From: Limnohabitans lacus
Lineage (GTDB): Bacteria > Pseudomonadota > Gammaproteobacteria > Burkholderiales > Burkholderiaceae_C
Reading direction: 5' to 3'
Assembly (NCBI RefSeq): GCF_030053395.1
Contig: NZ_JASGBH010000003.1
Span: 1-64,000 of the forward strand
Length of the DNA: 64,000 nt
Under the pieces are notes generated by a model. The model was not told where the DNA came from and ran no database searches. It saw only the letters and a list, made by a program, of their open reading frames with translations. The translations under genes were made by a program, and so were the position numbers. Positions 15,255-23,537 of the stretch are shown piece after piece; positions within the stretch are counted from its first letter, which is position 1; each line of letters opens with the position of its first letter.

Positions 15255-17606
15255 GTGATCCATAAGTTAAGGGGTTGGCAACGGGTGTTGCGCGTGTCCG
15301 ACTGGCCTTTGCATTGGCTGGGTGGTGTGTTGCTGGCCGTGTGTGTGTTGGTGGCTTTTTACAGTTATCGGGTGGTGGAGGCGATGGTGCTGCGCCATGC
15401 CACCGACACGGCCAGGGCTCAGGCAGAGGCCGTGACGCATTTCCGTAACTTTTATGCCAAGGAGTTGGCTCCTCGTGCGGTTGAGGCAGGCATGTCTTTG
15501 ACACACGATTTGGGCGAGCGCAACAGTTTGCCTTTGCCAGCCACTTTGACGATTGAGTTGGGCCGGTATTTGTCGCGTGAGAGCCATGGGACGCAAGTGC
15601 GTTTGTACAGCCAACAACCGTTTCCTTGGCGGGAGCAGGGGCGGGTCTTGGATGAGTTTCAGGTCGACGCCTTGGCTCATTTAGAAAAAACCCCGGACAA
15701 GCCCTTTGTGCGTGAAGATGTTTTGAATGGCACCAAGGTGTTGCGTTATGCGCAGGCTGATCGCATGCTGCCGCAGTGCGTGGCGTGTCACAACCAATAT
15801 GCGGGGTCGCCGCGCACCGATTGGCGTGTGGGCGATGTGCGAGGGGCTTTGGAGGTGATCTTGCCAGTGACGCAATGGAAGTCTTCCAGCACGCAGGTGC
15901 TCAACCAGGCCTTGGCGGTTTTTTTGAGCTTGTTGTTTGTGGGCTTGGTGTTGATTTGGTTGTCGTTTCGGCGTTTACGCGCGTTGTTGCGCAAGACGCG
16001 CTTGTTGTCTGCCGAGCGGCAAGAGGCGATTGAGGCTTTGCAGTGGAGTGAGAGCAAGCTCAACAGTATTTTTGATTCTGTGCCCGAGTCCGTGGTGGTG
16101 GTGGATGCGCGGGGGCTGATTGTTCAATGCAACCGGGCCACGACCGAAACGTTTGGTTTTGCGACCGAGGCTTTGTTGGGCCACAACATCGGTGTGTTGA
16201 TGAACCTGACCGACAGACAGGCTCATGATGATTACATGGGGGCATATATAGAGACTGGGGTGGCGCGTTTGTTGAACAAGCCTCGCTTGATGCAGGCGCG
16301 GCACCAGAATGGCCGCTTGTTTCCGATTCGCTTGACCATCAGCGAAACACGGGTGGGCGATACGCGCTTGTTCATTGGGGTGATGCAGGACTACACCTCG
16401 GTTCAGGAGTCTCAGGCCTTGTTGGTCTTGGCCAAAGACAAAGCGGAGCAGGCCAACCGTTTGCGTGGCGAATTTTTGGCTAATATGAGCCACGAAATCC
16501 GAACCCCCATGAATGGCATTTTGGGCATGATCGATTTGTCGCTGGACTCTGGTGAGGCAGCTCGGCAACGGGAATTTTTGGGTTTAGCGCGGGATTCGGC
16601 CAAGCACCTGCTGCACATCATTGATGACATCTTGGATTTTTCAAAAATGGAGGCAGGGGCGTTGGAGTTGCACCAAGAACCTGTCGATCCTGGGCAGTTG
16701 GTGTGGCAAACAGCGCAGTCGTTTGCGCCGCTGGCTCAGGCCAAGGGTTTGAGCTGGACGATCCGTCTGGACCCGGATTTGCCGGCCTGTGTGTCGTTTG
16801 ATCCGGTGCGGGTGCGGCAGGTGTTGACCAATTTGCTAGGCAATGCCTTGAAGTTCACACAGCAAGGTGGGGTGGTGGTCTCTGCCGTGGTGGAGCCCGG
16901 TGATTTGTTGGTGGATGCAGGGCGGGCGGTGCTGGTGCTGCGCGTAGAAGATTCTGGTATCGGGTTTGATTTGGCTAAAAAGGATTTGCTTTTCAATCCG
17001 TTTGTGCAAGCGGATGGCTCGATCACCCGCTCTTTTGGGGGGACCGGTTTGGGCCTGGCCATTTGCCACCGTTTGGTGGGCTTGATGGGGGGGCAAATCG
17101 ATGCACGCAGTCAACCCGGCCAAGGGGCTGTGTTTGAGGTGCGCTTGCCCGTAGATGCGTGCGTCGCCCGCGAGGAAGTGAGCCTTGCGATCGACACGCC
17201 CAGAGAGCTTGATCTGGGTGAGCGGCGTTGGCGCTTGTTGTTGGTGGACGATCACGTCATCAATTTGCGGTTGTTGGAGGTGTTGGCTCAGCAAATGGGA
17301 TGTGACTATGTGAGTGTGCAAGATGGTGAACAGGCGCTGGCACAGTTGCGTGATGGGGTTTTTGATCTGGTTTTGATGGATGTGATGATGCCCGTCATGG
17401 ACGGTTTGACGGCAGTTCGGCAATTGCGCGAAGAGGAGCGTTTGAGAGGAGATGGTCGGCGCATGCCTGTGTTGTTTGTGACGGCACACGCCATGTCGGG
17501 GGATGCCGAACGCTTCATGGCCGTAGGCGCTGATGGCTATGTGTCCAAGCCCATTTCGCGGGATGTGTTGGCGCGAGAAATGCGAAGATGGTTGGAGTCG
17601 ACTTGA
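15255..17606 (+). CDS. Membrane hybrid histidine kinase with Tll0287-like (DUF3365) heme-c sensor and PAS domain
   Basis: Start chosen at GTG 15255, which has GGGAG 8 bases upstream; the open frame extends to 15201. The 783 residues comprise a membrane helix (about 20-42) and a periplasmic Tll0287-like domain with CxxCH at Cys175-His179 (CVACH), a covalent heme-c motif. A second membrane helix lies at about 217-237, then a PAS domain (about 262-385), HisKA with His413 (NMSHEIRTPMNG), HATPase (GTGLGLAI) and a receiver (LLVDDHVIN, LVLMDVMMPVMDG, VSKPI). The sensor probably reports redox state or a heme ligand. It is divergent from the H-NOX gene. No Hpt domain. Confidence 0.92.
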   Translation: MIHKLRGWQRVLRVSDWPLHWLGGVLLAVCVLVAFYSYRVVEAMVLRHATDTARAQAEAVTHFRNFYAKELAPRAVEAGMSLTHDLGERNSLPLPATLTIELGRYLSRESHGTQVRLYSQQPFPWREQGRVLDEFQVDALAHLEKTPDKPFVREDVLNGTKVLRYAQADRMLPQCVACHNQYAGSPRTDWRVGDVRGALEVILPVTQWKSSSTQVLNQALAVFLSLLFVGLVLIWLSFRRLRALLRKTRLLSAERQEAIEALQWSESKLNSIFDSVPESVVVVDARGLIVQCNRATTETFGFATEALLGHNIGVLMNLTDRQAHDDYMGAYIETGVARLLNKPRLMQARHQNGRLFPIRLTISETRVGDTRLFIGVMQDYTSVQESQALLVLAKDKAEQANRLRGEFLANMSHEIRTPMNGILGMIDLSLDSGEAARQREFLGLARDSAKHLLHIIDDILDFSKMEAGALELHQEPVDPGQLVWQTAQSFAPLAQAKGLSWTIRLDPDLPACVSFDPVRVRQVLTNLLGNALKFTQQGGVVVSAVVEPGDLLVDAGRAVLVLRVEDSGIGFDLAKKDLLFNPFVQADGSITRSFGGTGLGLAICHRLVGLMGGQIDARSQPGQGAVFEVRLPVDACVAREEVSLAIDTPRELDLGERRWRLLLVDDHVINLRLLEVLAQQMGCDYVSVQDGEQALAQLRDGVFDLVLMDVMMPVMDGLTAVRQLREEERLRGDGRRMPVLFVTAHAMSGDAERFMAVGADGYVSKPISRDVLAREMRRWLEST

Positions 17607-17653
17607 AATCTAAATCCATGTTTTTTTGTTTTTTTCGCTCTTTTGAGAAAAAG

Positions 17654-17682
17654 CCAAACAACCGGCGAAGCAGGTTGTTTGG
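17654..17682 (-). terminator. Intrinsic terminator after pilin copy 1
   Basis: Perfect 10-bp stem CCAAACAACC/GGTTGTTTGG (17654-17663 and 17673-17682) with a 9-base loop. On the minus strand it is followed by CTTTTTCTC. It lies about 50 bp beyond the stop of the first pilin gene and also before the plus-strand kinase end, so it can insulate both. Confidence 0.75.
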
Positions 17683-17729
17683 TGATGTCCGGCCCATCAA
17701 AGGGCCTTTGTGAGCGGATCGTCGATGGC

Positions 17730-18197
17730 TTACTTGGCAGCGATGATCAGGTTCAGGGTGTCGTTGTACTGACCGGCGACGGCTTGGCTGTTGCCAGCGA
17801 AGCTGACTTTGAGGTCACCTTGACGGCCGAACTGAGCGTTGTTGCGGGTGGCCACGATTTGGCTGGCGATGGCGCCTGCGCCGTCGTCATAAGTGGCTTG
17901 GTAAGTGGTAGGCACAGCGCCTGCGGCAGTGGACAGCAAGCTGCCCGCGTTGGCCGAAGTCAAAGTGACGGTGTAGCCGGTGCCGGAGTTGCAATTTTCT
18001 GTGACGGTGCCCACGACGGCGGCGGATTCACCGGCCAAGATGCTCAGGCTGGAGGCTTTGGCAGTGGGGGTCACGGCCAAAGTGCAGTTGACGGCGACAG
18101 CGCCGCTGACTTGCACTTGAGCGGACTCGCCAGCGGCGTGAGCGATGGAAGAAGCAGCCAAAGCGGCCAAGAGGATGGAAGAGGTAACGAATTTCAT
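17730..18197 (-). CDS. Spore-coat-U-domain major pilin, copy 1
   Basis: Secreted structural subunit of a Csu-like (archaic) chaperone-usher pilus. The 155 residues have a signal peptide ending at AHA (residue 21) and a single SCPU/Ig-like domain with two cysteines (VNCTLAV and TENCNSG) for one disulfide. The C-terminal strand NDTLNLIIAAK is suited to donor-strand exchange. ATG at 18197 is preceded by AAGGA 7 bases upstream; the longer open frame runs back through the promoter. The mature protein differs from copy 2 at one residue (GESAQ versus GETAQ). It has its own sigma-54 promoter, so it can be expressed separately from the chaperone-usher genes. Confidence 0.9.
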   Translation of the reverse strand: MKFVTSSILLAALAASSIAHAAGESAQVQVSGAVAVNCTLAVTPTAKASSLSILAGESAAVVGTVTENCNSGTGYTVTLTSANAGSLLSTAAGAVPTTYQATYDDGAGAIASQIVATRNNAQFGRQGDLKVSFAGNSQAVAGQYNDTLNLIIAAK

Positions 18198-18254
18198 GAT
18201 GAGTCCTTGAGAGAGTGGATAAAACATCTGAAGGTTTTCAGATGCAATCCTTAT

Positions 18255-18270
18255 TGCAAGCGGTGTGCCA
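18255..18270 (-). promoter_or_regulatory. Sigma-54 (-24/-12) promoter of pilin copy 1
   Basis: On the minus strand TGGCACACCGCTTGCA matches the RpoN consensus TGGCAC-N5-TTGCA exactly, with GG and GC separated by 10 bases. Transcription would start about 12 bp downstream, leaving a leader of roughly 45 bases before the pilin ATG at 18197. The site is identical in copy 2. Confidence 0.85.
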
Positions 18271-18370
18271 GCTTTTGGAAAATCTAAATTCATCAATGAA
18301 ATCAATGGCTTACTGGATTTGTGTTTGAAGCGAGGTAGAAATTCAGAGTTCAATTGATGTACTTTGCGTT

Positions 18371-18397
18371 GCAATTTGCGATTAATTTGCAAATTGC
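18371..18397. promoter_or_regulatory. Inverted repeat, candidate activator site upstream of pilin copy 1
   Basis: Perfect 9-bp arms GCAATTTGC/GCAAATTGC (18371-18379 and 18389-18397) with a 9-base spacer, about 100-125 bp upstream of the -24 element. This is the normal place for an NtrC-type activator to bind. The binding protein is inferred, most likely the activator encoded at 24158. Confidence 0.5.
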
Positions 18398-18432
18398 GAC
18401 AGCATAAACAGACATGGATGGCCACGCTGCTG

Positions 18433-18460
18433 TCATCGCGAGGAGGTGCGACGTGGCGAT
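18433..18460. repeat. Short interspersed GTCATCGCGAGGAGG-type repeat, copy 1
   Basis: GTCATCGCGAGGAGG followed by CGACGTGGCGAT, matching units near 23559 and 23633. It belongs to a widespread type of intergenic repeat resembling the GTCATTGCGAGGAG elements of many bacteria. It marks the outer end of the 770-bp duplication. Confidence 0.6.
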
Positions 18461-18475
18461 CTATGGATTTGCCTT

Positions 18476-19366
18476 TTATTGCGCCTGGATGGTGAGGTTG
18501 AGGTTGTCTTGGTAGGTGCCTGCCCGCACGCGTTCCACCTCTTGGATTTCGATGCGCAGTTGGTGTTGTGTTGTGGCGGTGCTGCTGGTGGCGTTGCCAG
18601 GAATTTGCAGCGTGTTTTGCAGATCGATGTGGCGGCCGTCCAGTAGCAGGCGGTAGGCGATGGTCGATTGGGGGTGTTGTGGGTTGCGCAGCACGCCTGC
18701 GTTTTGGCTGCTGAGTTGGAGCAGGTAGGGGGTGTTGTGCTTGACTTGGATGTCGGCTTGGCGTGTTTTGCCTTTTTCGAGTTGTCCGAAGTCGAGGTCG
18801 GCTTGGGTGCTGCCGGTTTGCGCAAATTGCAAGCTGACTTTGGGGCGCACGGGTTGCAAAATGGTCAGTATTCTTTCGGTGAGGGTGCGTCCAACGGCGT
18901 CAATGAGGCTGAGCCTGAGGCGTTGTTGGTAGACGCCGGCTTTGACCCATTGACCGGGTGGGACACGTAGCCACAGGGGCAGTGCTTGTGTGGCGCTGAT
19001 GCCTGTGCTGGCAGGGATCAGTTGTATGTGTGCCGCGGCGTTGGGGGCCAACGCCATGGGGGCTGCGTAGTTGGATTGGCTGCTGAGCTCGAAGTTCAGG
19101 GGGGGCTGTTGGTCGCCGTGCAATTGGGGGGCTTGCCCGTTTTGCATTTCGATCAGGAGTTGGGCCTGGCAGGTTTGGGGGTATTGCGCACGCACTTGCA
19201 GAATTTTGGTGCTGATGGTGGCTTGCAGTTGTTGGGGGTCGTAGTCGGGCAAAGTCCATTCACTGGGGGCGTCGAGTGTGCAGGCTTGGCTGCCGATGCT
19301 GGTGCAGCTGAGCCAGATGAGCGCGATGAGGCCGATCCATGGTGTGTGTTTGTGTGTTGGTGTCAT
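18476..19366 (-). CDS. Csu-type pilus tip/adaptor protein with SCPU domain
   Basis: 296-residue secreted protein. The start at ATG 19366 overlaps the usher stop as ATGA; a longer frame runs to 19396. A signal peptide (about 7-26, ending at IGSQA) precedes an N-terminal domain with Cys in QACTLDAP and QTCQAQL. The C-terminal SCPU-like domain spans about 160-296 and ends in the donor strand YQDNLNLTIQAQ, like the pilins. The two-domain build and the place after the usher fit a tip adhesin (CsuE-like). No direct evidence identifies its ligand. Confidence 0.78.
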   Translation of the reverse strand: MTPTHKHTPWIGLIALIWLSCTSIGSQACTLDAPSEWTLPDYDPQQLQATISTKILQVRAQYPQTCQAQLLIEMQNGQAPQLHGDQQPPLNFELSSQSNYAAPMALAPNAAAHIQLIPASTGISATQALPLWLRVPPGQWVKAGVYQQRLRLSLIDAVGRTLTERILTILQPVRPKVSLQFAQTGSTQADLDFGQLEKGKTRQADIQVKHNTPYLLQLSSQNAGVLRNPQHPQSTIAYRLLLDGRHIDLQNTLQIPGNATSSTATTQHQLRIEIQEVERVRAGTYQDNLNLTIQAQ

Positions 19367-21987
19367 GGTGCGGTGGTGGGGGGGGCGTTGAGCCATTGCA
19401 CGGTGCCCAGGTCTTTGATGCCGGATTCATCGGGCGCGATGTGCCAGCGGTGCAGGATGGCGTTTTCGCCGGGAATCACCATGGTGTAGTTGCCAGGGCG
19501 CAGGGGTGGGCTGGTGAATTGGCCTTTGCGGTTGGTGAACAGTTCGATGGTGTTGTCGCCGTCGTCGTTGGCCAGGCGCAGCACCCGAATGGCGGTCAGG
19601 CCCATGGCCTGTCCGTCTTTGGTTTTTAAACTGCCTTTGATCTGGGTGTTGGCATCCGTGCCGATGGGGATGGCGACCACGGATCGGTAGCCGGGGTCGA
19701 CCAAGGGCACTGCGTTGCCAATTTGCAGGCCTGGAGGCAGTGGATCGATGTCGAGTTGCAGTTGACGTGGGTTGTAGCTCATCAAGTTGGCAAGCACGGG
19801 CATGCCCCAGCGGTCTGCACTGGCTGCGCTGGTTTGTTGTTGGGGGTCTACATACAGCTTGAGGTTTTCATAACCTTTGCGTGGAATGAACAAAGCCGCT
19901 GCGTCTGCAATGGGCGCTGAGATGTGCATCCCATGGGGACTGAAGATGAAGGCGGAGCTGAGTGTGGATTCCCAGTAAGTGGATTCGCGCTGGGGGCTGT
20001 CCATCGTGGGACCTGCTCGGCTGGCTTGGCTGTAGCTGGTGCCCAGGTGATAACGCCCGGTGAGCATTTCTCCTTGGAGCATGGTTTGCTTTTGGGGGCC
20101 TTGTTGGGTGTATTGGGCGTGTGCTTGCCATTGGGCGTCACCGCCTGTCCAGTGGGTGGTGCCTTGGCCTGTCCAGTCTTGTTGCCATCGGCTGTCTTGC
20201 CCGCTGGTTTGTGTGATTTGGCTTTTGGCTTGCCATTGGATGGTGGCGTTGGGTGGGGTGGGGGCGCGGTAGCGCAGGCCGATGTAGAAGTTATACGAGC
20301 GGCTTGGGATTTGGGCATTCTGGGCTACTTCAGCGGGGATTTTTTGCTGCTGTAGCGACATGTCCAACGCCCAGGTCTGGCTGAGTTGTTTGCGCGTGGC
20401 CCACCCCATGACTTGTTGGGTTTGCTTGTTTTGACGGTTGTGCAGCCAACTCCAGGTGCCACTCCATTTTTGGGGCAGCTGAAAGTTCACCCGTGCGCCT
20501 ATTTCTTGGCGAGCGGGTGGAGAGGTCTGTGCGTCCAAGGGGGCGTAGCCTTTTTGAGCTTGTGTCCATTGAACAGAACCGGCCAGTCCCTGGTTGCTGC
20601 TTTTGCCAGCTTGTGGTGACCACCCCCATTGAAGGGTGTTGGCCCAGGCGCTTCCCCAGGGGTGCTGGCTTTGTGACCAACGCTGCGACCAGGTGCCCCA
20701 GGGGCTGGCCCAGGTGCCGTGTATTTGCCACAGAAGGGCGGGGCGGGGGCTTCGCGTTTGGAGCTGAAAACCCATGCCCGCGGTCAGTGTGTCGGTAAGG
20801 CCCCGGGTCAGCATGCCGCTGGCAATGAGTGGTGGGGTGCTGGTGGTGTTGAGTGTGTGGAGCTCGCCCAGGGCCAGGTTCCAGTCTGTGAGGCCGGGTT
20901 TGAGGAGAGCCGCATCAAAAAAATACTTCAGATCGTAGAGTTGTGTTTTGCCTCCGGGCTCTACGATGCGCAGCACGACATCATTGGCACCGCTGAACAG
21001 GGGGATGTCCGAGATTTTGTAGTTGCCCGGACCCAGACGCACGGAGGATGTGATGAATCCATTGACTTCGACATCAATGGCGGCACCAGCGGGCAGGCTC
21101 AGGCTGTGTGTGGGCAGGGCTTGTACCGGGTTGCGAGGGTTCAAGGACCATTGCCTGGTGATGCTGATGCCTGTCAGCTCTTGCGGGTTCATGCCGTAGG
21201 CGGCTGATGTGCTCAGGTCGCCTATGTTCAGACGAATTTGTTGAGCAGGCCAGTCACGCAGCAGGCGTGTGGATTGGGCTACCCAGCCCCCGTCCTGTCC
21301 CGAGAGGTTTTGTTTGGTAAATCGTTGATATCCGGTGTGTTCCCCAACCCAAGCACCTGTCGTGACTGGCATGTAAACGGCGCTGTCTGCAAATAAAACA
21401 TCGTCGGTGGCGGGGGTGTTGAGCGTGCTTTGGCTTTGGCTGTGGGTCCAGCGGGTGTTGATGATCCAGCTCCAGGGCAGCGGGGTGTACACGGTTTCAC
21501 GCCTTGTTTCGGGCGTGCTTTGTCGCCGGCGGTTGAGGCTGAGGTCGACGGTGCGCCTCAGAGACATCGGGATCTCGATCAGCACGGCGATACGCCCCGG
21601 ATCGTAAGTGGCGGTCAATTCAAGTGGTTTGAGGTCTCCCGGTGTGAGCCACTGTGCAGTGATGGCACTCAACTTTTCTTGCACTTCCGAGGCCAAGATG
21701 TCCGAGAGTGCGTCTTGCAAGGCTTTGCGCCCTATGCGAACGTCTTGGCCGGTGAGCTCGGCGTCGATGAGGTTTTTTTCTTGGTTGTCCAGCCACAAGG
21801 GGATGGCGAGCTTTTTGACGGTCCGTGCTTTGCGTTGCCCAAAAATTTGCTCAAAAGTTTGGGGCGTGCCTGCGCCTTCGGGGGCTTGAGCCCACAAAGG
21901 CATCGCCATCACCATCGAGCTTGCGATGGTGATGGCGATTGGCGACAAGGCCCGGTGCCTGTGAGTTCGGGACTTGCCTTGTCTCAA
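19363..21987 (-). CDS. Outer-membrane usher of the Csu-like chaperone-usher pilus
   Basis: 874-residue outer-membrane pore that assembles and exports pilin subunits. A signal peptide (about 14-34) is followed by the N-terminal periplasmic domain (FEQIFGQRKARTVKK onward). The beta-barrel is Trp- and Gln-rich, typical of the gamma-4/Csu-type ushers, with a plug-like segment near the SLPAGAAIDVEVNGF motif. The C-terminal domains contain PLVDPGYRSVVAIPIG and RPGNYTMVIPGE. It begins 44 bp after the chaperone stop. FimD/PapC-type function is clear; the spore-coat-U pilins and archaic tip protein place it in the Csu group. Confidence 0.9.
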   Translation of the reverse strand: MRQGKSRTHRHRALSPIAITIASSMVMAMPLWAQAPEGAGTPQTFEQIFGQRKARTVKKLAIPLWLDNQEKNLIDAELTGQDVRIGRKALQDALSDILASEVQEKLSAITAQWLTPGDLKPLELTATYDPGRIAVLIEIPMSLRRTVDLSLNRRRQSTPETRRETVYTPLPWSWIINTRWTHSQSQSTLNTPATDDVLFADSAVYMPVTTGAWVGEHTGYQRFTKQNLSGQDGGWVAQSTRLLRDWPAQQIRLNIGDLSTSAAYGMNPQELTGISITRQWSLNPRNPVQALPTHSLSLPAGAAIDVEVNGFITSSVRLGPGNYKISDIPLFSGANDVVLRIVEPGGKTQLYDLKYFFDAALLKPGLTDWNLALGELHTLNTTSTPPLIASGMLTRGLTDTLTAGMGFQLQTRSPRPALLWQIHGTWASPWGTWSQRWSQSQHPWGSAWANTLQWGWSPQAGKSSNQGLAGSVQWTQAQKGYAPLDAQTSPPARQEIGARVNFQLPQKWSGTWSWLHNRQNKQTQQVMGWATRKQLSQTWALDMSLQQQKIPAEVAQNAQIPSRSYNFYIGLRYRAPTPPNATIQWQAKSQITQTSGQDSRWQQDWTGQGTTHWTGGDAQWQAHAQYTQQGPQKQTMLQGEMLTGRYHLGTSYSQASRAGPTMDSPQRESTYWESTLSSAFIFSPHGMHISAPIADAAALFIPRKGYENLKLYVDPQQQTSAASADRWGMPVLANLMSYNPRQLQLDIDPLPPGLQIGNAVPLVDPGYRSVVAIPIGTDANTQIKGSLKTKDGQAMGLTAIRVLRLANDDGDNTIELFTNRKGQFTSPPLRPGNYTMVIPGENAILHRWHIAPDESGIKDLGTVQWLNAPPTTAP

Positions 21988-22031
21988 TGGCGGGCTTTCA
22001 TCGAGGGAGAAATCGCCTAGGGTTCAGTGCC

Positions 22032-22757
22032 TCACGGCACGGTGAATTGCACGTTCTGGGCCGAGGTCACACCTTTGGGGGCGGGTATCCGGAACCAACG
22101 CTGGGTTTGTGCAAGTAGGTTTTCTCCTTCCAGCCCTTTGAGTTCTTCGCCTTGGATTTTTTGTCCAGCGATTTGAACCTGTGCGTCTTTTAAGATTTTT
22201 CGGGAACTGCCTTCGTTGTGAATGAGCAATTCAAGCCAGGCTTTGCCTTCTTCGGTGGTGAGCTTGGTTTCTGCCAATTTCAGTTTGGGCCGAGCACCTG
22301 CGGGGACGATGTACACCGAGGCGACATATTTCACGAGAAGCCTCATTCGCCCGCCGTTTTGCGGGCCTTGTCCGATGTCAATTGGCAGCTGCTCTGCAAT
22401 CAAGCGGTAGGCTTTTTCAGAGGTCAAACTGGCGGGGCCGGTGTATTGAACTCGAACAGTTTGCGTTTGCCCGGGTTGCAGCACCACTTGGGCAGGGAAG
22501 ATGCTGAAGTCATCGTCAGCGTCGCTCAGCTGGTCTTCGCCGTTGAGTTGCATTTTCCGGTTTTTGATGGAAATCTCGACCGCGGCAGTTTCAGCATTGG
22601 TGTTCTCAATGCGGTAAATTTGCGTGGTACCCCGGCCCGATGGGGTGAAGTCCATTTCAATGGGTGTGAAGGACAGTGCCCATGCGCTGGCAGTGGTGAC
22701 CAGCAAGAGGGGGGCTAGTACCCATCGGAGAATGCGTTGATGTGTGTGTTTTTGCAT
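22032..22757 (-). CDS. Periplasmic pilus chaperone
   Basis: 241-residue PapD-like chaperone that keeps pilins folded by donor-strand complementation. The signal peptide ends near SAWA (about 27). The first Ig domain contains SFTPIEMDFTPSGRGTTQIYRIEN and the G1/F1 region (IFPAQVVLQPGQTQTVRVQYTG); the second domain contains LELLIHNEGSSRKILKDAQV. The region around SEKAYRLIAEQLPI matches the chaperone signature of the Csu/archaic family. It is separated from the upstream pilin gene by about 100 bp that include a strong hairpin. Confidence 0.92.
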   Translation of the reverse strand: MQKHTHQRILRWVLAPLLLVTTASAWALSFTPIEMDFTPSGRGTTQIYRIENTNAETAAVEISIKNRKMQLNGEDQLSDADDDFSIFPAQVVLQPGQTQTVRVQYTGPASLTSEKAYRLIAEQLPIDIGQGPQNGGRMRLLVKYVASVYIVPAGARPKLKLAETKLTTEEGKAWLELLIHNEGSSRKILKDAQVQIAGQKIQGEELKGLEGENLLAQTQRWFRIPAPKGVTSAQNVQFTVP

Positions 22758-22813
22758 ACTTTGCCTTCATGTGTATGAAGCCAGCCAACTCGAAGAGGGT
22801 TGACTGGCAGGGC

Positions 22814-22835
22814 AAAGGCCCATCAAAGGGCCTTT
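22814..22835 (-). terminator. Hairpin between pilin copy 2 and chaperone, possible partial terminator
   Basis: Perfect 8-bp stem AAAGGCCC/GGGCCTTT with a 6-base loop, about 20 bp past the pilin stop. On the minus strand only TTT GCC follows, so full termination is unlikely. Such a structure typically lowers downstream expression and protects the pilin mRNA 3' end, giving more pilin than chaperone and usher (inference). The core is also present in copy 1 (17691-17706). Confidence 0.45.
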
Positions 22836-22855
22836 GTGAGCGGATCGTCGATGGC

Positions 22856-23323
22856 TTACTTGGCCGCGATGATCAGGTTCAGGGTGTCGTTGTACTGACC
22901 AGCGACGGCTTGGCTGTTGCCAGCGAAGCTGACTTTCAGGTCGCCTTGACGGCCGAACTGAGCGTTGTTGCGAGTGGCCACGATTTGGCTGGCGATGGCG
23001 CCTGCGCCGTCGTCATAAGTGGCTTGGTAAGTGGTGGGCACAGCGCCTGCGGCAGTGGACAGCAAGCTGCCCGCGTTGGCCGAAGTCAAAGTGACGGTGT
23101 AGCCGGTGCCGGAGTTGCAGTTTTCTGTGACGGTGCCCACGACGGCGGCGGATTCACCGGCCAAGATGCTCAGGCTGGAAGCTTTGGCAGTGGGTGTCAC
23201 GGCCAAAGTGCAGTTGACGGCGACAGCGCCGCTGACTTGAACTTGAGCGGTCTCGCCAGCGGCGTGAGCGATGGAAGAAGCAGCCAAAGCGGCCAAGAGG
23301 ATGGAAGAGGTAACGAATTTCAT
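22856..23323 (-). CDS. Spore-coat-U-domain major pilin, copy 2
   Basis: 155-residue pilin nearly identical to copy 1. It has the same signal peptide, the same two cysteines and the same C-terminal donor strand NDTLNLIIAAK, with Thr instead of Ser in the mature N-terminal GETAQ. ATG at 23323 has AAGGA 7 bases upstream. It is the first gene of the pilin-chaperone-usher-tip operon. The name refers to the domain (SCPU); no sporulation is implied. Confidence 0.9.
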   Translation of the reverse strand: MKFVTSSILLAALAASSIAHAAGETAQVQVSGAVAVNCTLAVTPTAKASSLSILAGESAAVVGTVTENCNSGTGYTVTLTSANAGSLLSTAAGAVPTTYQATYDDGAGAIASQIVATRNNAQFGRQGDLKVSFAGNSQAVAGQYNDTLNLIIAAK

Positions 23324-23380
23324 GATGAGTCCTTGAGTGAGTGGATAAAACATCTGAAGGTTTTCAGATGCAATCCTTAT

Positions 23381-23396
23381 TGCAAGCGGTGTGCCA
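23381..23396 (-). promoter_or_regulatory. Sigma-54 (-24/-12) promoter of the pilus operon
   Basis: TGGCACACCGCTTGCA on the minus strand, identical to the element before copy 1 and an exact RpoN match with 10 bases between GG and GC. The predicted start is near 23369, about 47 bases before the pilin ATG. An NtrC-type sigma-54 activator is encoded less than 1 kb away, which supports function. Confidence 0.87.
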
Positions 23397-23496
23397 GCTT
23401 TTGGAAAATCTAAATTCATCAATGAAATCAATGGCTTACTGGATTTGTGCTTGAAGCGAGGTAGAAATTCAGAGTTCAATTGATGTACTTTGCGTT

Positions 23497-23523
23497 GCAA
23501 TTTGCGATTAATTTGCAAATTGC
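23497..23523. promoter_or_regulatory. Inverted repeat, candidate activator site upstream of the pilus operon
   Basis: Arms GCAATTTGC (23497-23505) and GCAAATTGC (23515-23523), perfect over 9 bp, 9-base spacer. It sits about 100 bp upstream of the sigma-54 promoter and is conserved intact in the duplicate upstream of copy 1. Candidate enhancer site for the activator at 24158. Confidence 0.5.
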
Positions 23524-23537
23524 GGCAGCATAAACAG

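Larger units (their letters stand above)
17691..18460. repeat. 770-bp direct repeat, copy 1 (pilin gene with promoter and upstream site)
   Basis: This segment matches 22817-23586 at a constant offset of 5126 bp with no indel and, by eye, about 17 mismatches. It contains a whole pilin gene, its sigma-54 promoter and its upstream inverted repeat. The repeats are in direct orientation and bracket the tip, usher and chaperone genes. Confidence 0.95.

Noticed and set aside
22165..22190. T-loop-like GGTTCAAATCG on the minus strand
   Set aside because: It falls inside the pilus chaperone gene and no acceptor stem or anticodon arm can be built around it; not a tRNA.
17730..23323. Sporulation function suggested by the spore-coat-U domain name
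   Set aside because: The domain is the Csu-pilus subunit fold in proteobacteria; chaperone and usher genes settle the context.
22742..23413. Plus-strand frame over pilin copy 2 (and the matching one at 17643-18287), both Gly/Ala/Asp-rich
   Set aside because: They are mirror frames of the duplicated pilin genes. Their mutual similarity comes from the DNA duplication, not from protein conservation.
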